Origin: Desulfobulbaceae bacterium | Lineage (GTDB): Bacteria; Desulfobacterota; Desulfobulbia; Desulfobulbales; UBA5123 | Length of the DNA: 22,159 nucleotides | Direction: 5' to 3' | Assembly (NCBI GenBank): GCA_029865195.1 | Contig: JAOUHH010000013.1 | Coordinates: forward strand, 1-22,159 | Part shown: positions 1-7,231 of the stretch, in pieces | Numbering within the stretch: position 1 is the first letter of the stretch | Layout of the letters: every line of letters starts with the position of its first letter | Program-made: the position numbers and the translations under genes | The notes under the pieces: generated by a model | The model's input: only the letters and a program-made list of their open reading frames with translations | What the model was told of the DNA's origin: nothing | Database searches by the model: none

Positions 1-636
1 AATTTCATCTTTGCCGGCAAAGCGCACCCGGAAGACGAACCGGGCAGGAACCTCATCAAATCGATCCTCGATTACCAGAAGGAACTCTATCTCCGCAGCA
101 AGGGATTAGCCAAGGTCGTCTTTATCCCGGGCTATGACATGCAGATCGCCAAAATGATGGTGGCCGGCGTTCACGCCTGGCTCAACAGCCCCAAGCGCCC
201 CCTGGAAGCAAGCGGCACCAGTGGCATGAAAGCGGCGCTGAACGGCATCCCCAACATCAGCATCATGGACGGCTGGTGGGTTGAAGGGTATCATGACGGA
301 CAGACCGGCTGGAAATTCGGCTACGAGGGGCCGGTTGACGGCGACGCCTTGAGCGAATCGCCGGCCCACCTCCTCTATGCCGAGGATTCCGCTTCCTTCT
401 ACCAGCTTTTTCCGCAGATCATCGACGCCTTCTACGATCCGACCCGCCGGGCGGAATATATCGACAAGTGCATCATGAACATCGCCCTCAATTGCCCGAT
501 ATTCAACACCCACCGGATGGCGGCGGAATACCTTGAACGATACGATATCGTCCTGCCCAAACCAATCAACGCCCAGATCAAGAAATATGCGAGCCTCTAT
601 CAAAGCGACAAGGAATGGATAGGCAGAAAACCCTGA
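1..636 (+). CDS. glgP: Alpha-glucan (glycogen/maltodextrin) phosphorylase, C-terminal part
   Basis: This reading frame is already open at base 1, so only the last 211 codons are present and the start lies outside the window. The protein releases glucose-1-phosphate from alpha-1,4-glucans using phosphate and pyridoxal phosphate (family GT35). The decisive motif is EASGTSGMKAALNG near fragment residues 69-82. It matches the PLP-lysine region of phosphorylases, with the Schiff-base lysine expected at the MK (fragment K77). The preceding NFIFAGKAHPED and the following SIMDGWWVEGY also fit the shorter 'alpha-glucan family phosphorylase' subtype rather than the classical animal/E. coli MalP form (EASGTGNMK). 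The subtype is inferred from remembered motifs. ppsR follows 58 bases later on the same strand, so the two may be co-transcribed; both concern carbon storage or gluconeogenesis. Confidence 0.93.
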   Translation, partial: NFIFAGKAHPEDEPGRNLIKSILDYQKELYLRSKGLAKVVFIPGYDMQIAKMMVAGVHAWLNSPKRPLEASGTSGMKAALNGIPNISIMDGWWVEGYHDGQTGWKFGYEGPVDGDALSESPAHLLYAEDSASFYQLFPQIIDAFYDPTRRAEYIDKCIMNIALNCPIFNTHRMAAEYLERYDIVLPKPINAQIKKYASLYQSDKEWIGRKP

Positions 637-694
637 CCCGGCCGCATCTCCCGAGCCCTGGGCAAAACGCAAACTCTCTGGACACCTGAAACGT

Positions 695-1528
695 ATGTGG
701 AAATCCAAGGATGTGTACTACCTCTCCGACAGCACCGGCATTCTGGCCACCAACCTTGGCCAGTCGCTGCTCTGCCAGTTCCCGGAGACTAGCTTTCACG
801 AAGAGACCTTCGCCTTTATCCGGACGATCCCCGAGGCGGAAAAGGTACTAGCCTATATCCTCAAGAATTCGGCGGCACGGCGGCCGATCGTTTTCAGCAC
901 CATCATGACCGAAGAGGTCCTCAAGGTTTTTGATACCCCGGAGGTGGAATTTTTTGACGCCTACCACTTCTTTCTCTCGCGGCTGGAAGAATGCCTCGAA
1001 ACAAAACCGCTTCGCGTACCGGGCTTTTCCCGCCGCACCGACGACGTCAGCATGGCAAAACGCGCGGCGGCGATCAACTTCTGCCTTGAACACGACGACG
1101 GCACCAAGATAGAAGAACTGGACGAATCGGACGTTATCCTGCTCGGCGTCTCGCGGGCCGGCAAGACCCCGGTCAGCGTCTACCTCGCCACCCAGCACGG
1201 GCTCAAGTCCGCAAACTTCCCCCTCACCGTCGAATACCTCAACCAGTACCGGCTGCCGGAGGGCGTCCGCCGCAACAGCCGCCGCACCGTTGGACTCACC
1301 ACCACCCCGGAACTGCTGCACAGCGTACGGGAAAAACGCTATCCCGGCAGCAAATACGCCAAGATGTCCACCTGCATCGAGGAGTTGCAGCAGGCGGAGC
1401 AGATCTTCATGAAACACAATATCCCGGTCATCGACACCCATGGGAAATCCATCGAGGAGATCGCCACCGAGGTCTGCCAGGAGATAGGTCTCTCCAAAAA
1501 GCCGACCAACCTCAACAACAACAGCTGA
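695..1528 (+). CDS. ppsR: Pyruvate,water dikinase (PEP synthase) regulatory protein, PpsR/DUF299 family
   Basis: This is a bifunctional serine/threonine kinase and Pi-dependent pyrophosphorylase. In the family it inactivates PEP synthase (or pyruvate phosphate dikinase) by ADP-dependent phosphorylation and reactivates it by phosphorolysis. The 277-residue length is typical. The N-terminus carries the hallmark YYLSDSTG (residues 8-15), and the P-loop-like GVSRAGKTP lies at residues 151-159, followed by SVYLA. The C-terminal VIDTHGKSIEEIA also fits the family. The ATG at 695 places SDSTG at the usual distance from the start; the ribosome binding site is weak. The gene lies 58 bases after the phosphorylase and ends 6 bases before the convergent PIG-L gene. 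No PEP synthase or PPDK gene is in the window, so which of the two enzymes is the target cannot be told. Confidence 0.94.
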   Translation: MWKSKDVYYLSDSTGILATNLGQSLLCQFPETSFHEETFAFIRTIPEAEKVLAYILKNSAARRPIVFSTIMTEEVLKVFDTPEVEFFDAYHFFLSRLEECLETKPLRVPGFSRRTDDVSMAKRAAAINFCLEHDDGTKIEELDESDVILLGVSRAGKTPVSVYLATQHGLKSANFPLTVEYLNQYRLPEGVRRNSRRTVGLTTTPELLHSVREKRYPGSKYAKMSTCIEELQQAEQIFMKHNIPVIDTHGKSIEEIATEVCQEIGLSKKPTNLNNNS

Positions 1529-1534
1529 ACGCGA

Positions 1535-2410
1535 TCAGCACGCGGAGCGGAGAGCGGCAAGCGAAAGCCGCTCCGCCGGATCGAGGATTACCCCGCGTGT
1601 CGCCGGCAACAGCCGGCCGTTCATAAGCCGGGCCAACCGGTACAACTCCCCAAACCGGAATGGTGGCACCCCGCCGCCGAATCCGGCCAGCATCTCGGCG
1701 CCCCGGCGGACCGTCTCCACCATCCGAAACGGCAGTTGCGCATGATAGGGATGGCGGACGATCTCGCCGCGATGGCGACTGACCGCCAGCACCAGCCGCG
1801 CCACATCCTCCTCGCCCACCCCCACCAGCAGATTGGCATCCCCGAGCGGACGCCAGAACTCCGTCTCCGCGATCAGTATCTCCCCACCGCAATCGGTTGC
1901 ATGACGGACCAGCGCCTCCATGCAGAGTTGATGGGTGCCGACATGGGTGGGATGCGCGTCATCCAGATGCGGCAAGAGGACCAGGGCGGGCCGCAGGGCA
2001 GCCAGGATCGCGACAACGGCCGCCACCTTGCCCTCCCATGCCGCCGGGTCACGATCCCGCTGCGCGGGACTGATCCCGTCCATGGCGAGCGGTTGCCGGG
2101 CGAGTTGCCAACCCCAGCCCAAAACGCCGCAGGCGTCGGCAAACTCCCGCAGCCGTGCCTCCTTCCGGGCGGCATCGCTGCCCAGGGTAACAGCCAACGC
2201 CGTCACCGGACATCCATCCTCCCTGGCCAGGCGCAGGGGAAGGGCGCCGCAGAGGGATTCATCGTCCGGATGCGGCGCGCAGACCAAGACCCCACCAACC
2301 GCAGCCGCCGGTTTGTTTACTGTCTCCGTCTCAGCAAGCCGCAGATGCGGGTCATAGGCCGCCGCCACCCGGCGCACATAGGCGAGCGCCTCATCCCTTG
2401 CCGAACCCAT
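1535..2410 (-). CDS. PIG-L/LmbE-family deacetylase
   Basis: This is a predicted zinc-dependent N-deacetylase of the PIG-L/LmbE/MshB/BshB superfamily, 291 residues from the chosen start. The motif CAPHPDDE (residues 44-51) supplies the metal ligands H47 and D50 and the general base D49. HPTH (153-156) supplies the third ligand, H156, by analogy with MshB. The family removes acetyl groups from N-acetylglucosamine-containing small molecules or lipids; the substrate here is unknown. The frame stays open for 26 more codons upstream, but the ATG at 2410 overlaps the stop of the DUF362 gene (TGATG, 2408-2412) and has GGAGGT about 6 bases before it, so this start is preferred. No signal peptide is seen, so a cytoplasmic location is likely. 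Other superfamily roles (mycothiol/bacillithiol-type thiols, antibiotic sugars, glycan precursors) remain possible. Confidence 0.87.
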   Translation of the reverse strand: MGSARDEALAYVRRVAAAYDPHLRLAETETVNKPAAAVGGVLVCAPHPDDESLCGALPLRLAREDGCPVTALAVTLGSDAARKEARLREFADACGVLGWGWQLARQPLAMDGISPAQRDRDPAAWEGKVAAVVAILAALRPALVLLPHLDDAHPTHVGTHQLCMEALVRHATDCGGEILIAETEFWRPLGDANLLVGVGEEDVARLVLAVSRHRGEIVRHPYHAQLPFRMVETVRRGAEMLAGFGGGVPPFRFGELYRLARLMNGRLLPATRGVILDPAERLSLAALRSAC

Positions 2411-2412
2411 CA
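2408..2412 (-). promoter_or_regulatory. Stop/start overlap with strong ribosome binding site (translational coupling)
   Basis: On the minus strand the TGA stop of the DUF362 gene (2412-2410) shares one base with the ATG of the deacetylase gene (2410-2408). GGAGGT lies a few bases upstream inside the end of the DUF362 gene. This arrangement usually means that translation of the second gene depends on the first, and that the two products are needed together. Confidence 0.8.
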
Positions 2413-3252
2413 CGCCACCTCCACAATCGTACCGGCCGCCGTGCCAAGAACCCCATCCGCCAACCGGATATGGCCGATTTGGCGCCAATCCCGGCCGAGA
2501 AGCCCGGTGGCGAACGCATCCACCGCCACCGGGTCATACCCCGCGACCAACAGCCCGGGCGGCGGATCGCAGGTCGCCCCCCAGAGATGCGCCTCGCACA
2601 TGCCGACGGTGGCGTCCAGCAGGGTGAAATCAGGGGCGCGATAGCGGTTGAGATCAAAGATCGCTTCCTGAATCCGGTGATGAAAGGCCGCCTTTTTCCA
2701 ATGACCGCCTTGCTGGTAATGAGCGGGCGGGGCAAGGCCCATCATGTTCTTCATCGTCAGGGTGACACCGGCCAGGGAATGCGCCTTCAGCACCGGCAAC
2801 GAAAGAAGAAAACTCTCGAAAACGATGGCCGGCAGAAACATTTGCGGCCAGCGAGAACAGTGGGGATTGGCGACGGAGACCAGCTTTTCGGTGTTAAGAT
2901 CAATTAACGGCACGCCGCACCGCTGCGAAAGATCGACATAGCCCTGCCCGGCGAAGGCGCGCCAGGTGTCATCTTCCTTTGAGCCGCACCCCTCACCGAT
3001 GACAATTTCTACGCCGCCCGGGGCATTCTCCCGCAGATACTCAAGCAGGGCCTCCACCAGCCCGACCGGTGTGGTGATGGGCGGCGGCAGGTTTTCCACC
3101 AGATTGGGCTTGATCAGAATCCGTTTTCCGCTGCGCAGGGCAGCCGGCAGGCCGGCCGCATCCAGCAGGCCGGGGAGAGCCGACCGCCACACGTCGCAGC
3201 GCCGGGTCCAAACCGTATCACAGATATGCATTTGTTCCTTGCCGTTCAACAT
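2410..3252 (-). CDS. DUF362 domain-containing protein
   Basis: This is a 280-residue protein of the DUF362 family, whose biochemical function is not settled. Family signatures visible are ILIKPNLV (45-52), LPVLKAHSLAGVTLTMKNMMG (152-172 region), LLDATVGM (211-218) and AGYDPVAVDAFATGLLG (237-253). Many relatives carry ferredoxin-type CxxCxxC clusters at the C-terminus. This one does not; its seven cysteines (11, 19, 89, 112, 132, 219, 228) are scattered. The protein has no signal peptide or membrane segment. Two starts are possible: the ATG at 3252, preceded almost immediately by a run of eight Gs, or the ATG at 3231 (M8), preceded by AAGGA with a 4-base spacer. The second may be the real one. 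The gene is the first of a coupled pair with the PIG-L deacetylase, which suggests one pathway, possibly modification of a small molecule or glycan (inference only). Confidence 0.85.
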   Translation of the reverse strand: MLNGKEQMHICDTVWTRRCDVWRSALPGLLDAAGLPAALRSGKRILIKPNLVENLPPPITTPVGLVEALLEYLRENAPGGVEIVIGEGCGSKEDDTWRAFAGQGYVDLSQRCGVPLIDLNTEKLVSVANPHCSRWPQMFLPAIVFESFLLSLPVLKAHSLAGVTLTMKNMMGLAPPAHYQQGGHWKKAAFHHRIQEAIFDLNRYRAPDFTLLDATVGMCEAHLWGATCDPPPGLLVAGYDPVAVDAFATGLLGRDWRQIGHIRLADGVLGTAAGTIVEVA

Positions 3253-3288
3253 GCCCCCCCCGGCATCATGCCGCGCCCAAATGACAAA

Positions 3289-3317
3289 AACATACCTGAA
3301 TCACTTGCCAGGGGCAA
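3289..3317 (-). promoter_or_regulatory. Possible sigma70-type promoter of the DUF362/PIG-L pair, with an overlapping short palindrome
   Basis: On the minus strand TTGCCC (3317-3312) and TATGTT (3294-3289) are separated by exactly 17 bases, each matching the consensus at four of six positions. Transcription would begin near 3282, about 30-50 bases before either start codon. The -35 element overlaps a perfect short inverted repeat, TTGCC-N3-GGCAA (3305-3317), which could be an operator. The element is short enough to arise by chance. The rest of the 195-base gap 3253-3447 shows no gene and no clear terminator for the hybrid kinase. Confidence 0.3.
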
Positions 3318-3447
3318 GAGAGGGGAAACTTACAATGTACTGGCGGGCGTGAAAACTGCGAGGGATAGGCAATCACAGGCCGACAAGGGGAAGATGGAGT
3401 GTGCGCCCCTCGCCTTTTAGGCCTGGACGCAAATGACGGAGCACGGA

Positions 3448-6400
3448 CTACAGCAAAGGAGCCAGTGAGGTTTGCAGTTTGACGACCAGTTCCTTGGCGG
3501 CAACCAATTGCCGATCATCCCTGACCGTATCCTCGGTTTTTTTTACAACGCCGGCCAATTCATTGAGCCCCATGGTCAACAGTACCCCCTTCAGGCTGTG
3601 CAGGGTGCGACGGTATCCCTCAATGTCGCCGGCCATGTCGGTCTGTTTGATATTGTTGAGATAGGAACCGATGCTCTGGGAAAAGGAGGTGACAAGTTGA
3701 TCAACCTTATCCTTGGGCAGAGAATAATTTTTTTCAAAGTGCGCGCGGAGGATATCGAGATCAATCACTGCCGGTCCGTCTGCGGGAAATATCTCAGGGT
3801 ATGCTTCTTTCTGAGGGAACTCTTCCTTATGCTGTCGATTCATGACTCTCCCAATGGCTCTAAAGACATCCTCACCCCTGAAAGGCTTGGTGACATAATC
3901 ATCCATTCCCGCGTCAAGGCAACGATTCCGGTCACCGGCCATGGCGTGCGCGGTCATCGCCACGATGGGCAGATAGGTACCCTTGATTTTATCGCGCAAA
4001 TCAAAGAGCAACTCCATATAATCAGCGCCGAGACTGTTCGGAGGCAGCCCTGCCTCACAACGTCTGATAAGACTGGTCGCGGTCAGGCCATCCATCTCCG
4101 GCATCTGCACGTCCATCAACACCAGATCCACCCGCTGGCGGCACAGAAACGACAGGGCCTCAACCCCGGTGACGGCGGTATACACGCAATGCCCCTCCTT
4201 CTCGAGCACAGCGGACGCCACCAGCCGGTTGGCCTCATTATCCTCGACCAGCAGGAAGGTCATCGGCATCACCGAGCCGGACGCGCGCTGAACCACCGCA
4301 CCTGTCTGCGCCAAGGTTTTATCGCCGGAACCCACCTCCAGCAAGAGGTCATGAACAACCTGCGACAACTCGGAGAGGATGACCGGCTTCACCAATTGAT
4401 AACAGTTAGATTTACTATCAAGTTTAATACTTTTACGAGAAGGATTATTTGTCAATAAAATTATTTTATGCGGCAGACCAGACGGCATGGCAAGCAGCTG
4501 CTCGAACAACTGCTCGCCGTTCATCTCCGGCATCTGATCATCAACGACGAGAATCTTCTCACGAAAGCCGTCTGCACCGGCATATTTCTCCAAAACCTCA
4601 CGGCCACCGGACACGACGGTAACCGCAAACCCCAGGAACTGTAACGCCTCGGCCAGGATATCCCTGCCGATGTGATTGCCGGCAACCACCAACGCCTCGG
4701 CCCCATCCCCCGGGACCGGCAACATCTGTGGCACCGTTGCCGCCGCCCCCACACCAGCCTCGAAGGCGACGTTGACCCAGAAGGTACTGCCTCGGCCGGG
4801 CTCGCTCTCAACCCTGATGTCGCCGCCCATCAAGGCGCAAAGCTTCTCGGAGATCGCCAGGCCAAGCCCGGTGCCGCCATACATCCGCGAGACCGAATCG
4901 TCGCCCTGGCTGAACCGCCTGAAAATCTTCGCTCTCTGCTCCGCGCTGATACCGATGCCGGTGTCGACGATACGCAGGCTGACCCGCGTTTCATATTGAC
5001 CCTGCACCGCCTCACACGCTTCCAGCAGGACATATCCTTCCTTGGTGAACTTAACGGCATTGCCGACCAAATTCATCAGGATCTGCCGCAAACGGACGGC
5101 ATCACCGACCAGGCTGACCGGAAAATCGGGCGGCACACGACACAGCAACTCCAGTCCCTTGGCCTGGGCAACGGTCGCCAGGGTCCGGCCCACGCCATCC
5201 AGCACCGCGCGCAGGTCAAACGGTTCATGCTCCAACACAATCTGCCCGGCCTCAATCTTCGACAAATCGAGGATGTCGTTCAACAATCCGAGCAGGGAAT
5301 GCGCCGACTCCCTGACCGTCGTCAGATACCGCCGCTGCGCGGGATCGAGCGATGTCTCAAGGGTGAGTTCGGTCATGCCGAGAACCGCATTCATCGGCGT
5401 GCGAATCTCATGACTCATATTGGCCAGGAATCGGCTCTTGGCCTGATTCGCCTCATCCGCCTCCTCCTTGGCGTGGGCGAGTGCCGCCTCCACCCGTTTC
5501 CGCGCGATCTCCGCCGAGGTCCGCTGCGAGAATATCCTGAATATCTCGTGCACATGGTCAATCTCGGCCAGAGGCTGCCGGTCGAGGGCGCAGAGAATGC
5601 CGATGGGGAAGCCCTGCTCATCGTACAGACAGATGCCGACATACGACTCTATCCCCCATTCGGCGAGGGCCTTGTCCTCGGGGAAGAGATTGGCGACATT
5701 CTGCGGGTAGAGACAGAACCCCTCGCCGGCAGCCTTCTCACAGGGGGCGCCTGCCAGATCGTAATCGATGGGTTTATCCAAGCGGCCGTCATTCCAGAAG
5801 GCCAAGCCATTCACCCGGCCCGGACAGCCACGGTCGATCTCGCCGACCAAAGCGAACCGCGTCCCCAAGCATTTCGCCAACTGCTCAACCAGGGTGGAAA
5901 AGAAATCGCCGCTGGTGACGGCGGCCGTTGCCGTCAGGAGACGATGCATCGCCTCCTCGCCCTGTCGCCGCTGGATAGCGATGGCGAGAAGCATCGCCAG
6001 TTGCTGACACGCCTCCATATCCCGCTCGACATACTCCCGCTCACTGTTGGCAAGCGAGATTACTCCCATCAACTTCTCACCGGTTATTGCCGGCACCGCC
6101 ATGAAACGTTCGATAGGCACATGCCCCGCCGGCACCCCGGCGGATCGCTCGTCGGCGTATGGGGAGTTGGTCAATATCGGCCGCCTGTTTTTGAGTACCC
6201 ACCCCCAGAGCCCGACAAATTCGTGAAAAACGACATTTTTGCCGGGAACCTGACACTCATTCCAGATATCGCGGGTCATGGTAGGGCAGACCAGACTACC
6301 GCTCTGGGCGTCGATATAGCCGACAAAACCATACCGGCTGCCGGTCAACTCCCGAGCCTGCTCAACAACCAGACTCACCATCTCATCGAGATCCATCTTA

Positions 6401-7104
6401 GACATGAGGGCGCTGGAAAGCTTGGCGATGGCGCCATCGACATCGGCACGCCATCGCGCGAGCCGCTCCTGCTCCCGACGGCCGGAGATATCCTTGAAAT
6501 CCTCGATAATGCCGAGCAGATTCCCCTGCGAATCAAGATAGGGAATCGCCGTGAGCAGACAAGGCACCTTACCCCCATCCGTCCGAACCTTGTTCACCTC
6601 CAAGGAAATCTGGCTTACCCCACGCAGCACCTTCAACAAGGGGCATTCGGGGGTGTGACAGTAAGGCCCGGAGAACACCTCGTAACATTTTTTCCCAAGA
6701 ACGACCGCGCGACTCGACCCGCTCATCTTCAACAGGGTATCGTTAACCCGCAACACATTGAATTCACGATCAATAACCCGCATCCCGTCGGCGGCGGTAT
6801 TGAAGATTTGATCCAATTCCAGGTTGGTTTCGAGCAGTTCTCGGCGGGTGCGCCCGGAAACACCGGCGGTTTGCCCATAAATCGCCGCCAGCGCTGTCAG
6901 GAGGACAATCCCGCCGCCAAACAGAAGTGGATACAGGATATGCCCGTTCGCCAACGCACAGCCGGACACCCTGCTCTCATGGACGAGAAACCCGATCAAC
7001 GCGGTCTGGGCGCAGACGATGATGGCGAGGCAGACAATGAGCCAAGGGCCTTTGCAATTGATTTTCAATTCATTCCCAAACAGAAGTTCGTGGCGAGCAG
7101 CCAC
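3448..7104 (-). CDS. Hybrid sensor histidine kinase: TM2-PAS-GAF-GAF-HisKA-HATPase-REC-REC-HPt
   Basis: This 1218-residue membrane kinase resembles tripartite BarA/BvgS-type phosphorelay proteins. Two membrane helices (about 19-42 and 56-77) leave only a tiny external loop, so sensing is probably cytoplasmic. A PAS domain (about 93-207) carries C140, C149 and C154. Two GAF domains follow (about 225-380 and 395-535). HisKA has H565 in SHEIRTP; the HATPase has N682, D714 (DTGIGIS) and GTGLGLAI. The first receiver (about 803-922) keeps D855, T885 and K906 but has VVAGN (806-810) where the acidic pair should be. The second receiver (about 949-1085) is intact: E954, D955, D998, T1051, K1073. The HPt has H1169 (LHSLKG). 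The start is GTG at 7104 with no good ribosome binding site; an in-frame stop lies just upstream. The gene is third in the run after a kinase/regulator pair, 127 bases behind the regulator. Confidence 0.93.
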   Translation of the reverse strand: MAARHELLFGNELKINCKGPWLIVCLAIIVCAQTALIGFLVHESRVSGCALANGHILYPLLFGGGIVLLTALAAIYGQTAGVSGRTRRELLETNLELDQIFNTAADGMRVIDREFNVLRVNDTLLKMSGSSRAVVLGKKCYEVFSGPYCHTPECPLLKVLRGVSQISLEVNKVRTDGGKVPCLLTAIPYLDSQGNLLGIIEDFKDISGRREQERLARWRADVDGAIAKLSSALMSKMDLDEMVSLVVEQARELTGSRYGFVGYIDAQSGSLVCPTMTRDIWNECQVPGKNVVFHEFVGLWGWVLKNRRPILTNSPYADERSAGVPAGHVPIERFMAVPAITGEKLMGVISLANSEREYVERDMEACQQLAMLLAIAIQRRQGEEAMHRLLTATAAVTSGDFFSTLVEQLAKCLGTRFALVGEIDRGCPGRVNGLAFWNDGRLDKPIDYDLAGAPCEKAAGEGFCLYPQNVANLFPEDKALAEWGIESYVGICLYDEQGFPIGILCALDRQPLAEIDHVHEIFRIFSQRTSAEIARKRVEAALAHAKEEADEANQAKSRFLANMSHEIRTPMNAVLGMTELTLETSLDPAQRRYLTTVRESAHSLLGLLNDILDLSKIEAGQIVLEHEPFDLRAVLDGVGRTLATVAQAKGLELLCRVPPDFPVSLVGDAVRLRQILMNLVGNAVKFTKEGYVLLEACEAVQGQYETRVSLRIVDTGIGISAEQRAKIFRRFSQGDDSVSRMYGGTGLGLAISEKLCALMGGDIRVESEPGRGSTFWVNVAFEAGVGAAATVPQMLPVPGDGAEALVVAGNHIGRDILAEALQFLGFAVTVVSGGREVLEKYAGADGFREKILVVDDQMPEMNGEQLFEQLLAMPSGLPHKIILLTNNPSRKSIKLDSKSNCYQLVKPVILSELSQVVHDLLLEVGSGDKTLAQTGAVVQRASGSVMPMTFLLVEDNEANRLVASAVLEKEGHCVYTAVTGVEALSFLCRQRVDLVLMDVQMPEMDGLTATSLIRRCEAGLPPNSLGADYMELLFDLRDKIKGTYLPIVAMTAHAMAGDRNRCLDAGMDDYVTKPFRGEDVFRAIGRVMNRQHKEEFPQKEAYPEIFPADGPAVIDLDILRAHFEKNYSLPKDKVDQLVTSFSQSIGSYLNNIKQTDMAGDIEGYRRTLHSLKGVLLTMGLNELAGVVKKTEDTVRDDRQLVAAKELVVKLQTSLAPLL
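4391..4470. other. AT-rich island inside the hybrid kinase gene (first receiver domain)
   Basis: By direct count only 18 of these 80 bases are G or C (22.5 percent), while the flanking coding sequence is clearly GC-rich. The reading frame is unbroken and encodes the beta4-alpha4-beta5 part of receiver 1 (about residues 879-905, including T885). On the minus strand a perfect TTGACA (4455-4450) sits inside it, but the best -10-like hexamer (TATTAA) is 20 bases away, longer than ideal. The island could be a local recombination tract, relaxed codon choice in a degenerate domain, or an internal promoter. Confidence 0.7.
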
Positions 7105-7190
7105 AGAAAGCCCAAGTTTTTAAACAAGCAATATGCACTATGACAGTGAATCGAACCGAACGGAAACAGGTAGTTCCACCTAATTAAGTA

Positions 7191-7206
7191 TAGGTACAAT
7201 TACCTA
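7191..7206. repeat. Perfect inverted repeat TAGGTA-N4-TACCTA, candidate operator
   Basis: The arms TAGGTA (7191-7196) and TACCTA (7201-7206) are exact reverse complements around CAAT. The repeat lies in the AT-rich 127-base gap between the response regulator stop (7232) and the hybrid kinase GTG (7104). A looser AGGT-N6-ACCT pair sits beside it at 7168-7181. The size and symmetry suit a dimeric LuxR/NarL-type regulator, such as the one encoded next door, but there is no T-tract to make it a terminator. Binding is an inference. Confidence 0.45.
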
Positions 7207-7231
7207 CCGCAACTGACGAACAACCCTTCAC

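Noticed and set aside
1544..1574. Inverted repeat GGAGCGG ... CCGCTCC at the ppsR/PIG-L convergence, as a shared terminator
   Set aside because: It lies inside the end of the PIG-L coding sequence, its arms compete with an alternative AGCGGC/GCCGCT pairing, and no T-tract follows on either strand.
1736..2644. 302-codon plus-strand frame opposite the PIG-L gene
   Set aside because: It has no recognisable motif; the minus-strand frame has the full PHPDDE and HxxH motifs and a clear ribosome binding site.
4672..7143. 823-codon open frame on the plus strand, antisense to the hybrid kinase
   Set aside because: Its protein shows no recognisable domain, is rich in His/Arg/Gln/Pro as expected from reading GC-rich codons backwards, and overlaps a gene whose domains are all intact.
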